A stretch of 14,563 bases of DNA, from positions 1-14,563 of the forward strand of contig JASLEN010000229.1 of NCBI GenBank assembly GCA_030151105.1, in the 5' to 3' direction. The translations under genes and the position numbers were made by a program. Under the pieces are notes generated by a model. It was not told the origin of the DNA, made no database searches, and saw only the letters and a list, made by a program, of their open reading frames with translations. This DNA is from Dysgonomonas sp. (lineage in GTDB: Bacteria > Bacteroidota > Bacteroidia > Bacteroidales > Dysgonomonadaceae). Below, one piece after another: positions 1-8,371 of the stretch (the stretch's first letter is position 1; each line of letters opens with the position of its first letter).

Positions 1-33
1 TCCGCAACAGCGCACTATATTACTTGGTTTTAA
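1..33 (+). CDS. C-terminal end of a SusC-like TonB-dependent transporter (partial)
   Basis: The first 33 bases read in frame 1 as the ten residues SATAHYITWF followed by TAA. The rest of the gene lies before the window. A C-terminal aromatic residue (here Trp-Phe) is the usual end of an outer-membrane beta-barrel, and SusC genes almost always sit directly upstream of susD, as here with a 24-base gap. The assignment to SusC therefore rests mainly on position plus the C-terminal signature; ten residues alone cannot prove it. SusC proteins import oligosaccharides across the outer membrane using TonB energy, with SusD acting as a lid. Confidence 0.7.
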   Translation, partial: SATAHYITWF

Positions 34-57
34 CATTACTTTTTAAAAGCTAAACAT

Positions 58-1890
58 ATGAAGAACAAAATATTATTTTTGATAATCATCGCTTGTTCTC
101 TAGTCGCTTGCAACGACAACAAGTGGTTAGAAGAAGATCCGAAAAACATTATCACGGATGAGCAAACTTGGAATGATCCCAAGCTGATAACATCACTCTT
201 GGCAAACTACTATGATAGGTTACCTCATCTGCATGGAGTCTTTTATACAGGAGGGATGAGCGAAATAGACGATGCTATGTGGTCTGGTCATAGAGATCAA
301 AACTGGAGAAATGAAATTGAATATGGAAATGACTATGGTAGATACTGGGATTATGGACTAGTGCGTGACATTAATCTTGCTTTAGAAAACATTGATAAGT
401 ATAGTGTAAGCTTAGCAGAACAACAAAAGAATCGTTTCAAAGGAGAATTGAGATTTATACGTGCATTTGTCTATTTTGAGATGGTAAAGCGTATGGGGGG
501 AGTACCTATCGTTACCACTCAATTGATTTACTCTGGAGATGGAGATCCTAGTCCCCTGCAAGTAGCACGTTCGAAAGAGTATGAAGTATATGACTTTATT
601 TTTGAAGAACTGGAGGCAGTGAAAGAAGATTTGAAGGAGAATAGTACAAGTCAGACACGAGCCAACTACTATACTGCACTAGCTCTAGAAAGCCGTGCAA
701 TGCTATATGCAGCATCTACAGCTAAATACAATAGCCTACTCGCCTCTCCTATCGCACTACAAGGCGAAGAGGTAGGAATCCCAGCAACTAAGGCTACAGA
801 GTACTATAAAAAATCGTTGGAGGCTTCGAAAGAAATCATTGCTAGCAAGAAATACAATTTATATGACAAAAATACAGACAAAGGAGAGAACTTTTATGAA
901 ATGCTAAATAAGAAAACAGATGAGGTTATATTTGCCAAGGACTTTAAGTCTGGGATCAAGACTCATCATTTTTCGTACGAAAATATTGTAAAAAGTTTGA
1001 CCGATGACAATGAATCATCATCAACTCTAAGTCCATCACTAAGTTTAGTAGAGTCATATGATTATCTGAATGGAGAAAAAGGTACATTGAAATATAAAGA
1101 TGCTACAAACAATTACATCACCTATAGTAACATTTCGGATATTTTTGGGAATAAAGATGCTCGTCTGTATGGCACAGTAGTATTTCCAGGGACTACATTT
1201 AGAGGAACGGCCGTCAATATACAAGCAGGGGTGGCTGAATGGGATGGAACAAAATATGTGCTGACAACGGGTGCAAACCTAGGAGATAGATATACTGATG
1301 GTGGATTATGGACTGGATTTGACGGTCCTAGAGACAATGCACAGGATGTAAGCAATACTGGATTTTATTTGCGCAAGCTGGTAAGCGATGCCCCTGCAGC
1401 TAGTTCTAGAGGCACAGCTGCAGACAACTGGTGGCCTTGGTTTAGACTAGGCGAAATTTATCTGAATGCCACAGAAGCAGCTTTTGAACTGAATGATGCA
1501 AGTGCATTGGGATACATCAACAAACTACGTGAAATACATGGAGGATTTTCAGATAATAGTTTAACTACACTGAGTATGGAAAAAATACGTAATGAGCGTA
1601 GAATAGAACTGGCATTTGAAGATCACAGATATTTTGACCTCAAGCGTTGGAGAATCGCCCACCTTGTTTGGGATGGTACAGAGACTAATACAAACGCTGT
1701 TGTGTATGGAATCTACCCTTATCGCATTGTAAGGCCAGGGCATGCTGACAATGGCAAATTCTTATATGATAAGATTCGCCCTGTACGCTTCAAGAAACCT
1801 CGATTCTTCCGAATGGCCAATTACTACTCATCCATAGCAGATGATGTATTGAATAACAATCCTAAATTAGTTAAAAACCCATTCCATTAA
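58..1890 (+). CDS. SusD/RagB-like starch-binding-family outer-membrane lipoprotein
   Basis: This 610-residue protein binds glycan at the cell surface and caps the SusC transporter encoded immediately upstream. It starts with a lipoprotein signal peptide; the lipobox ends SLVAC, so Cys18 would be lipidated. The following residues NDNK include an acidic residue, compatible with surface export. The N-terminal half carries the typical SusD helical (TPR-like) pattern, including the stretch around residues 110-155 ending in FEMVKRMGGVPIV. Near residues 511-531 is the conserved family signature RNERRIELAFEDHRYFDLKR. The length is normal for a large SusD and the frame is intact. It lies 24 bases after susC and 5 bases before the DUF3823 gene, so the three are probably one operon. 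The fold is certain from these motifs; the ligand cannot be read from the sequence and is inferred from the neighbouring enzymes. Confidence 0.95.
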   Translation: MKNKILFLIIIACSLVACNDNKWLEEDPKNIITDEQTWNDPKLITSLLANYYDRLPHLHGVFYTGGMSEIDDAMWSGHRDQNWRNEIEYGNDYGRYWDYGLVRDINLALENIDKYSVSLAEQQKNRFKGELRFIRAFVYFEMVKRMGGVPIVTTQLIYSGDGDPSPLQVARSKEYEVYDFIFEELEAVKEDLKENSTSQTRANYYTALALESRAMLYAASTAKYNSLLASPIALQGEEVGIPATKATEYYKKSLEASKEIIASKKYNLYDKNTDKGENFYEMLNKKTDEVIFAKDFKSGIKTHHFSYENIVKSLTDDNESSSTLSPSLSLVESYDYLNGEKGTLKYKDATNNYITYSNISDIFGNKDARLYGTVVFPGTTFRGTAVNIQAGVAEWDGTKYVLTTGANLGDRYTDGGLWTGFDGPRDNAQDVSNTGFYLRKLVSDAPAASSRGTAADNWWPWFRLGEIYLNATEAAFELNDASALGYINKLREIHGGFSDNSLTTLSMEKIRNERRIELAFEDHRYFDLKRWRIAHLVWDGTETNTNAVVYGIYPYRIVRPGHADNGKFLYDKIRPVRFKKPRFFRMANYYSSIADDVLNNNPKLVKNPFH

Positions 1891-1895
1891 AGATT

Positions 1896-2573
1896 ATGAA
1901 AAACAAGAATATATTTTTAGTACTCTCAATTTGCATGTTGCTATTGTCGGCATGCGAGTATGACAACTTTAAAGAACCCGACTCTATCCTAAAAGGTAGC
2001 GTGGTATATGATGGGCAAGCCATAGGTGTGCGTACTAATGGTCCTAGACTCGAATTGTGGCAAGATGGACATGCTCTGAAAACGGCTATTCCGATCTATA
2101 TTGCTCAAGATGGAACATTCTCAGCACGATTGTTCAAAGGGCAATATAAACTCGTTCGTAAGGCTGATGCACCGTGGTTACCTCAACTGAGCGACACTAT
2201 CATTGTAGATGTAAAGGGGAATACAAAGTATGATGTAGAGGTAACTCCTTATTTCCTCATCAAGGATGAAAGCTTTGAAAAAGATGGTGAAACAATTAAA
2301 GTTAAATTCACAATCATCAATATAGTACCTAATGCCAACCTCGCAGCAGTAAATATCTATTTTGACAAAGGAGTTCTTACTGACCATAATAGGAATGATG
2401 CCAAACAGGCTGTATCTGTATCAGATATTACAAATGCTGAAGAGACAACTGTAATAGCTACTATTCCCGAACACTTAAAAAATGAAGATTATTTGTTTAT
2501 GAGAATTGGGGCATTATCAAATTCCTCATCTGAGTATTGCTACTCGCAAAGTCATAAGGTAAATTTGAAATAA
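1896..2573 (+). CDS. DUF3823 family lipoprotein, probable surface glycan-binding protein
   Basis: This is a 225-residue lipoprotein with a signal peptide ending LLLSAC, so Cys20 is the predicted lipidation site. It is followed by the acidic residues EYDNFKE, which suit export to the outer face of the cell. The N-terminal region (about 30-120) has the DUF3823 pattern, with LKGSVVYDGQAIGVRTNGPR then LELWQDG, an immunoglobulin-like or transthyretin-like beta fold. The region from about 122 to the end would be the DUF3823 C-terminal beta domain. Genes of this family typically follow susD and are thought to act as accessory surface glycan-binding proteins; no catalytic motif is visible. The start is 5 bases after the susD stop, which supports co-translation. 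A strong hairpin follows the stop, making this the last gene of its operon. The family call is confident; the binding role is inferred from position. Confidence 0.85.
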   Translation: MKNKNIFLVLSICMLLLSACEYDNFKEPDSILKGSVVYDGQAIGVRTNGPRLELWQDGHALKTAIPIYIAQDGTFSARLFKGQYKLVRKADAPWLPQLSDTIIVDVKGNTKYDVEVTPYFLIKDESFEKDGETIKVKFTIINIVPNANLAAVNIYFDKGVLTDHNRNDAKQAVSVSDITNAEETTVIATIPEHLKNEDYLFMRIGALSNSSSEYCYSQSHKVNLK

Positions 2574-2584
2574 TACTAAAGCAA

Positions 2585-2619
2585 AAAAGCGCTACAATCT
2601 TCTCGATTGCAGCGCTTTT
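2585..2619. terminator. Bidirectional intrinsic terminator between convergent operons
   Basis: The sequence forms a hairpin with an outer stem AAAAGCGCT (2585-2593) against AGCGCTTTT (2611-2619), one A/C mismatch, an inner stem CAATC (2595-2599) against GATTG (2605-2609), and a five-base loop. T-runs follow on the plus strand and an A-run at 2583-2588 gives a T-run on the minus strand. It can therefore stop transcription from both the DUF3823 gene and the convergent BNR_4 gene. Confidence 0.88.
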
Positions 2620-2640
2620 CTTTTATACCTTTTTTCAGGT

Positions 2641-3942
2641 TTATAGGCTATCCATCTCCAAGACATAAACCATGCTAGCCTCTACCTCAGCTTCTCCTTC
2701 TCCATCCACTTGAGTGGTACTTTGTATAAATAGATGAAGAATTCCCTCATCTTTCCACAACTCTGTGTCGAAGCTAGGTTCCCATGAACCAAGTGGTAAG
2801 TCTGTGAGATCTTTAACTTCCCACTTAGGATTCTCTAGATTTTCACAAATTGCCATAGATGCTTTAGTGTTTCGCTCCTCATCTCTAAAAAGCAAATAAA
2901 GACTTTTTCCTCCATTGGCTGCTATAAGCTGTGGACGAGAAATTGGTATCTTCTTTGTTCCTCCTCCTTTGAGAGAGAATGCTGTTGTTCTGAAATCAAG
3001 CTCCAATGTTTTCCAGCCTTTTCCATTATTATACACAATATGGTATTGAGGAATCCCCGTTTTCGCATTGCTCCAATAACTTGCAATATATGGATTTCCC
3101 ATAGCATCAGTAGTCATAGATGTTTGATTAATCAGCTCGCTATTTTGCTCTATATAAGCTGCATATTCTGCCGTAGAAAGAGTGATAGGTGTTTGATAAA
3201 TATCTCCTTTAGAATTTGTCCAAGTCACTCCCCCATCTTTTGATTGGGCATAACACATATCATGATTCGTCTCTACCAACCATGATTCTCTCCATACCCA
3301 TGATAAATGAATAGTTCCCAGATTATCTACATAACATTGCCAATAAGCATTGCGTGCGTTTTCTCCATCTATCAAGTTGTTTTGAATCTGTTTCCAAGAC
3401 TTAGTCTTTAGGTCATAAGTATTCAACACTAAATTACCTCTACCCGAAGAACCATCTCTATAGATGAAGATTAAATTGCCATTAGGCATTCTATAAAACT
3501 CTGGATAGGTAACATTATTCTCCGAAATATTAGTCATCACCACCTTATCTCCTAGTGTCAACGAATAGGGTTCTATACTCTTAGCATAGTTGAGAGCTTG
3601 TCCATGATGATCCCACGATAGATGCAAATAGCCATCTCCATCAAGCATGATACTAATAGAATTGTGTGCATCTTTTACATTTCCTGTAAATTGGGTTCGT
3701 TGTATTTGCCAAGCACAATCCTTTATCTCTCGCTTTGCTAACACAACATAACCATCCTGATCATAGTAGGCTGCAAATTGAATAGAGTTATGAGAAACAA
3801 GAGAGTTCTTTCTAAATATGGTTGTATTGACCGAATTACTAGCCCATCCTAATCCTAATGGGACAATCCGTTGACCATATATCGAAAGTGAAATAAATAC
3901 ACTACTAATAAACACAAAATATAATTTAATCTTGTTTCTCAT
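2641..3942 (-). CDS. BNR_4 seven-bladed beta-propeller enzyme (GH145/PL42/PL24/PL25 type), probable rhamnosyl-glucuronate lyase or rhamnosidase
   Basis: This is an exported protein of about 433 residues. A signal peptide of the form MRNKIKLYFVFISS is followed by a body with repeated Asp-box-like propeller blades, for example YAQSKDGGVTW. Start choice: an in-frame ATG at 3960 is possible (439 residues, 4 bases after the GH2 stop). The ATG at 3942 gives a cleaner signal peptide and a purine-rich AGAGA just upstream, so I prefer it. In 439-residue numbering, the early segment GWASNSVNTTIFRKNSLVSH carries His57, matching the position of the single catalytic His known in GH145 alpha-L-rhamnosidases. 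His99, His119, Tyr152 and Arg168 have spacing close to the His/His/Tyr/Arg set of PL24/PL25/PL42 lyases. Arg224 in WVWRESW may bind the carboxylate. The family acts on rhamnose-alpha-1,4-glucuronic acid linkages. It is last in the enzyme operon. The propeller family is clear; lyase versus hydrolase is inferred. Confidence 0.8.
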   Translation of the reverse strand: MRNKIKLYFVFISSVFISLSIYGQRIVPLGLGWASNSVNTTIFRKNSLVSHNSIQFAAYYDQDGYVVLAKREIKDCAWQIQRTQFTGNVKDAHNSISIMLDGDGYLHLSWDHHGQALNYAKSIEPYSLTLGDKVVMTNISENNVTYPEFYRMPNGNLIFIYRDGSSGRGNLVLNTYDLKTKSWKQIQNNLIDGENARNAYWQCYVDNLGTIHLSWVWRESWLVETNHDMCYAQSKDGGVTWTNSKGDIYQTPITLSTAEYAAYIEQNSELINQTSMTTDAMGNPYIASYWSNAKTGIPQYHIVYNNGKGWKTLELDFRTTAFSLKGGGTKKIPISRPQLIAANGGKSLYLLFRDEERNTKASMAICENLENPKWEVKDLTDLPLGSWEPSFDTELWKDEGILHLFIQSTTQVDGEGEAEVEASMVYVLEMDSL

Positions 3943-3964
3943 ATTATCTCTATTCGTCATCTAA

Positions 3965-6900
3965 TTAATCAATAACACTAATCGTATAGCTATACTTATA
4001 TTCTTTGTCTTTAAATCTATATTCATCCAATGGAGTAGCTCCCCACGAATTAAGTCCTGCCACACCTGCTTGAAATAAATCAACAGACAGAATGACTTCA
4101 TTTCGTGGACTCACATCAGACCAATGTTGCTGTTTCTTAGTCATTCCTGGATCTAAATCTTCAGGTAGATAATTGAGCGCACTTACGGAAAGAGCTTGAC
4201 CTCCTTCTACCTTTACACCTTTTTTGTCAGAGTCTGTGAGTGTAAGCCAACGCACATCAGTCTTATTACCTGTTTCCTGTGGACGATAATAGGCAAAAGC
4301 TTGATCTTCTACGAGCCCATTCCACACACCCATAAAGGTGTCTTTGTTTCGGTCAATATAGTTTTCCCAAGGACCACGTCCATACCAACTAAAATTGTTT
4401 TTGTTTTTGGGTAATGACATCACCATCCCAAATCTCAGTAACTCGGGCAAGTCATCAGATAGAGCCTGATAGTGCGCATCAATGCTTAAACTTCCATCTT
4501 TATTGATAGTGTAAACCAAATCAACTTTAGCTTCTATACCTCTCAACTTAGCCTCGTATTTGAGACTTGCTGCACCATCTTTTTCATCCAATCCCTTGAA
4601 AGTATAAATCACATTATGACCTGCTGACTCCCACAATCTCAAATTATATTGTGCCCATGCCCCAAAATCATTATCTGTGAGTGCACGCCAAAAGTTGAGG
4701 CGAGGAAGACTATTGAATACATTACGGTCGTTATTTTTCATACTCAGCAAGCTGCGTCCATCTTTCAGCGAAAACTCATATTTTAGTTTACCTTGAGATA
4801 CGGTCAGTTTCTCATCTTCTTTCTTTAGATTAAGCGTTCCTTTTCGCTCTCTTGCAACAAAGAAATCATTGGTATCGAATGCAAACTCTTCTTTTGCCAC
4901 CTCGAAGTTTGCTTCTAGCACTGCTTCATTCTGTTTGGTGTAAGCAAAAACTTGTAAATAATACTCTGTTCCTGCCTCATGAGTCAACTTAGGTAGATTG
5001 AGTTGTACATCTTTTCTTCTATCTGCTTCTACTTCTACATCAAAAGGTCCTTGAGCAATAGACTCTCCATTTTTCAACAAGTTCCACTTATAAGTGTAGT
5101 TTTGATGCGTAAGATTAGTAAACTTATAATCATTGATTACTGTTATCCATCCATTATCCAAGTCTTTAGCTTCGAAAAGAATGTTTTGATACACCTTCTT
5201 CACAATGTGCGTATGTGGTATATAATTCTGATCGGGACTGATTATTCCGTCCATACAGAAGTTGCCTTGATTCATGTGATCATACCCTTTCAAGTCTCCA
5301 CCATAAGCCCAATAAAAACGCCCTTGCTCATCAGCCGTAGGGTAGCCATGATTATACCATTCCCAGATAAAGCCTCCTTGCATATTCTTACTGCTACGCA
5401 TCAAGTCCCAATACTCTTGAAAATTTCCCATACTATTTCCCATAGCATGAGCATACTCACACATGATGTAAGGTCTGCCCAAATCCTTAGCAGCATCTCG
5501 TTTCATGTGTTCCCACCCTGGATACATATGACAAATAATATCTGAATTGCGATGTTGTTGATAAGCTTGTTCATACTGAACTGGACGGCTAGGATCTCTT
5601 TCTTTTGCCCAGTCATACATATCGAAAAAAGCCTTGCCATTACTAGCCTCATTGCCCAACGACCAAGTTATTACTGATGCATGATTCTTGTCTCTTTCTA
5701 TCAATCTATAAATTCGATCCATATGCTGAGCATGCCATTCTGGGAAATTAGAAACATTATCAGGTCCGTAGCCCAATCCATGCGATTCTAAATTGGCTTC
5801 GTCCACAAGATATAATCCATACTCGTCGCACAGCTTATACCACAATGGAGGCTGAGGATAATGAGAAGTACGCACAGCATTGATGTTCAGTTCCTTCATC
5901 AATCTGATGTTGCGCATCATAATATCTCGATTCACAACCTGCCCCGTATTGGTGTTAAACTCATGGAGATTAACTCCTTTAATCATTACTTTCTTGCCAT
6001 TTACTAGAAATTGTCCATCCTTTATTTCTATTTTTCTAAAACCAATTTTCGATGATGTTGATTCAATTATCTGCCCAGCATTATCTTTCAAATTGAGAAT
6101 CAGAGTATAGAGATTTGGTGTTTCAGCTGTCCACTTTTTAGGGTTGTTTACATTCCCTCTAAGCACTAGATCTATCGTTTTATTTCCTGACAAATTAACA
6201 TTTTCGGCTTTGCTGAATACGGTTTTTGCATCCTCGTCTAGTATTACCACCTCAACTTGCTGAGCATGATTTGTTGATGTATGATTGTTGAGTTTAACAT
6301 CTACACTGAATATTCCATTGCGATAGTTTGCATCCAAATCGGGATGAGCAAAAAAGTCTTGGATACGAGTTTGAGCTGTACTATACAAATATACATTGCG
6401 ATTGATTCCTCCAAGACGCCACAGATCTTGGTCTTCGAGATACGATCCATCACTAAACTTATGCACCTCGCAAGCCAATAAATTTTGCCCTTTTCGGATG
6501 TAGGGTGTAATATCAAATTCAGCTGGGCTCTTTGCATTTTGAGTATAGCCTACTTTTTCTCCATTTATCCATACATACATTGAGTTTGTAGCCCCTTCAA
6601 AATGTAAATAAACTCTTCTCCCGTCCCAGTTTTCGGGCAACTGAAAATATTGACGATACAAGCCCGTAGGCGAATCTTCTTTGTCTATATAAGGAGGTTT
6701 GGCTCTAAAACCGAAACCATTATTCACATACATAGGGATACCATAACCATTAAACTCCCAATTGCCTGGCACTGGCATTTTATCCCAATTTCCAGTGTTA
6801 AATTTCTCCTGATAGAAATTTTGTGGAATATCAAATACTCGTGCATACCATTTAAAATCCCATACTCCATTCAACGATTTGTAATAAGGAGACTTATCAT

Positions 6901-7075
6901 AGTCGTCAAACTGTGCTAAATACTGATTGGGGTAAGGAATAGAGGTAGCTCTTGTTTTCTCCTTATTGATTTCAAAGACCTCTGGGTTTTCCCAGTCGTT
7001 TTTCTTTTCCTTTTGTGCCCACATGGACGATATACCCAAGGAAAAGCATAAACATGTTAGTAAAATATTTTTCAT
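3965..7075 (-). CDS. Glycoside hydrolase family 2, LacZ-like beta-galactosidase, exported
   Basis: At 1036 residues the length equals that of classical LacZ. A signal peptide ends near SSMWAQ (about residue 20). In order come the sugar-binding jelly roll (about 50-230, with FSDGSYLEDQDLWRLGG), an immunoglobulin-like domain, the TIM barrel (about 350-640) and a C-terminal beta-galactosidase small-chain domain (YGRGPWENYIDR; PQETGNKTDVRWL). The acid/base is Glu476 in SLGNEASNG and the nucleophile Glu540 in CEYAHAMGNSMG. Other LacZ-type active-site residues are present: Asp215, His371, His405 in RTSHYP, Glu430 and His432, Tyr501 and Trp1011. The LacZ motif NRHEHHPLHG is replaced here by NLHEFNTNTG (368-377), and the LacZ Asn of CMNG is Asp609 (CMDG). 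I infer a periplasmic exo-acting enzyme releasing beta-galactose; related GH2 members cut beta-glucuronides or other sugars, so specificity is not proven. The DUF2264 gene ends 25 bases upstream. Confidence 0.93.
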   Translation of the reverse strand: MKNILLTCLCFSLGISSMWAQKEKKNDWENPEVFEINKEKTRATSIPYPNQYLAQFDDYDKSPYYKSLNGVWDFKWYARVFDIPQNFYQEKFNTGNWDKMPVPGNWEFNGYGIPMYVNNGFGFRAKPPYIDKEDSPTGLYRQYFQLPENWDGRRVYLHFEGATNSMYVWINGEKVGYTQNAKSPAEFDITPYIRKGQNLLACEVHKFSDGSYLEDQDLWRLGGINRNVYLYSTAQTRIQDFFAHPDLDANYRNGIFSVDVKLNNHTSTNHAQQVEVVILDEDAKTVFSKAENVNLSGNKTIDLVLRGNVNNPKKWTAETPNLYTLILNLKDNAGQIIESTSSKIGFRKIEIKDGQFLVNGKKVMIKGVNLHEFNTNTGQVVNRDIMMRNIRLMKELNINAVRTSHYPQPPLWYKLCDEYGLYLVDEANLESHGLGYGPDNVSNFPEWHAQHMDRIYRLIERDKNHASVITWSLGNEASNGKAFFDMYDWAKERDPSRPVQYEQAYQQHRNSDIICHMYPGWEHMKRDAAKDLGRPYIMCEYAHAMGNSMGNFQEYWDLMRSSKNMQGGFIWEWYNHGYPTADEQGRFYWAYGGDLKGYDHMNQGNFCMDGIISPDQNYIPHTHIVKKVYQNILFEAKDLDNGWITVINDYKFTNLTHQNYTYKWNLLKNGESIAQGPFDVEVEADRRKDVQLNLPKLTHEAGTEYYLQVFAYTKQNEAVLEANFEVAKEEFAFDTNDFFVARERKGTLNLKKEDEKLTVSQGKLKYEFSLKDGRSLLSMKNNDRNVFNSLPRLNFWRALTDNDFGAWAQYNLRLWESAGHNVIYTFKGLDEKDGAASLKYEAKLRGIEAKVDLVYTINKDGSLSIDAHYQALSDDLPELLRFGMVMSLPKNKNNFSWYGRGPWENYIDRNKDTFMGVWNGLVEDQAFAYYRPQETGNKTDVRWLTLTDSDKKGVKVEGGQALSVSALNYLPEDLDPGMTKKQQHWSDVSPRNEVILSVDLFQAGVAGLNSWGATPLDEYRFKDKEYKYSYTISVID

Positions 7076-7100
7076 GATTTAGTAGAATTAAGTAATTTAT

Positions 7101-8351
7101 TCAATAAGATATTGCTCCATCCTTTGGGAAATCTTGACCAGACCAAGCTTTCTTTTGCGTCCAGTCTTCGGATGGTACTTGCCAAAAAGAATGCTCGGCA
7201 GGTAAACCCAATGCTAGAAACACAAGAGACGTAATATACAAACTACCATTGTTGGTGTACCAGTCTGCCAAGTGTGGCTGATCGCCAACGAAGCCTAGCT
7301 TCAAGTAGTTTTTCTCATTAAAGTTTCCTTCATTAGCAAACATTCGTCTCATGCTAGTGGTGAGAGCACTACGTACTTGCCCCTCCGATAATCCTTTAGG
7401 CAATTGCTCATTCAAGACAAGAAGACTTAGAGGTTGGAAAACTCCCATTCTATAAGTCATTGATCGTCCAAATGCAGGGAAACTGCCTTCAGGTGAAATC
7501 AATCTTTCGAGAATCTGACCATATCGCTGCATTCTTTTTTTAGCTACTTCGAGATTATCTTGTACTATCTTCAGGCTCTTGTCACGTAACACCACCTTTT
7601 TATCTACCAATACTTGCAGCACTTCTACATACATAGATTGAATCACATAACTGTTGTAATAGTCAAATGTGAAACGACTTCCATCTGAGTACCAACCATC
7701 TCCTACATACCAATCTTCAATGGTGCGAATGGCACTATGTATGCGATAAAAATCACAATCTGCATCAACAGATAATAGGAAAGTTTCTACCATTGCCGAA
7801 AAAAGCAACCAGTTAGTATGCGGAGGATCTATTCTTCTCAATTGTTTAAATTCTTCTATATAACGTTGCTTTGTCACCTCATCCAAAGGCTTCCAAAGAG
7901 CATCAGGTGCACGTAAAAAGCTATTTGCAATATAGGCTGCATCTACCAAAGGCTGCCCCTCGTTTCTCCAAAGAAGGTAGTCTGGACTATTGGGATCAAC
8001 TGCATTTGCATAACTCTTGAGTGCCCAATCTCTCAATTGTTTGCGCTGCTTACCCTCAGCAGTAGCATCATCTGGAAGAGCTAACCAAGGCGCAATGCCT
8101 GCCATCAACCGACCGAAACATTCCATGTAGGTGACACGCTTGTCTCGTCCATCCCATGTGGGACTAAATTCGATCTTCATGTTCTTAGACAGCTCACCTT
8201 TGCTCATATGTTTAAGAACTGGCTCTGTCATTTTATAAGCCAAATCTGTCCAATATTTTCTGTCCATTTCTCCTTCGTCATCTTTGCTCTGCGCTGACAC
8301 AGCGAGCAAACAGAAGAGTGATATTAGTAGTATCGCTATTCTTTTATTCAT
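7101..8351 (-). CDS. DUF2264 family protein, probable GH154-type beta-glucuronidase
   Basis: This is a 416-residue exported protein of the DUF2264 family, an (alpha/alpha)6-barrel that includes CAZy family GH154 (beta-glucuronidase). An upstream in-frame ATG at 8390 would overlap the previous gene by 19 bases and give an odd N-terminus. The ATG at 8351 has an AAGGAG ribosome site and begins a good signal peptide, MNKRIAILLISLFCLL, cleaved after VSA, so I chose it. Family motifs from that start include HTNWLLFSAM (178-187), DGWYSDGSRFTFDYYNSYV (218-236), GRSMTYRMGVFQPL (295-308) and a C-terminal SLVFLALGLP. It lies between the GH105 and GH2 genes with gaps of 20 and 25 bases. The inferred role is removal of terminal glucuronic acid from imported oligosaccharides in the periplasm. 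The DUF2264 assignment is firm; the activity is by family analogy, and I cannot assign catalytic acids without an alignment. Confidence 0.88.
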   Translation of the reverse strand: MNKRIAILLISLFCLLAVSAQSKDDEGEMDRKYWTDLAYKMTEPVLKHMSKGELSKNMKIEFSPTWDGRDKRVTYMECFGRLMAGIAPWLALPDDATAEGKQRKQLRDWALKSYANAVDPNSPDYLLWRNEGQPLVDAAYIANSFLRAPDALWKPLDEVTKQRYIEEFKQLRRIDPPHTNWLLFSAMVETFLLSVDADCDFYRIHSAIRTIEDWYVGDGWYSDGSRFTFDYYNSYVIQSMYVEVLQVLVDKKVVLRDKSLKIVQDNLEVAKKRMQRYGQILERLISPEGSFPAFGRSMTYRMGVFQPLSLLVLNEQLPKGLSEGQVRSALTTSMRRMFANEGNFNEKNYLKLGFVGDQPHLADWYTNNGSLYITSLVFLALGLPAEHSFWQVPSEDWTQKKAWSGQDFPKDGAISY

Positions 8352-8360
8352 CTCTATCGT

Positions 8361-8366
8361 CTCCTT
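8361..8366 (-). promoter_or_regulatory. Ribosome binding site fixing the DUF2264 start
   Basis: On the minus strand the sequence AAGGAG lies 9 bases before the ATG at 8351. This is a good Shine-Dalgarno match in a phylum that uses such sites sparingly. It supports 8351 rather than the in-frame ATG at 8390, which lies inside the end of the GH105 gene. Confidence 0.6.
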
Positions 8367-8371
8367 GTTTG

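Noticed and set aside
5003..5545. 180-codon plus-strand open frame opposite the GH2 gene
   Set aside because: It lies wholly antisense to a strongly conserved GH2 domain, has an unnatural composition rich in Ile, Ser and His, and has no recognisable motif. It is a coding shadow.
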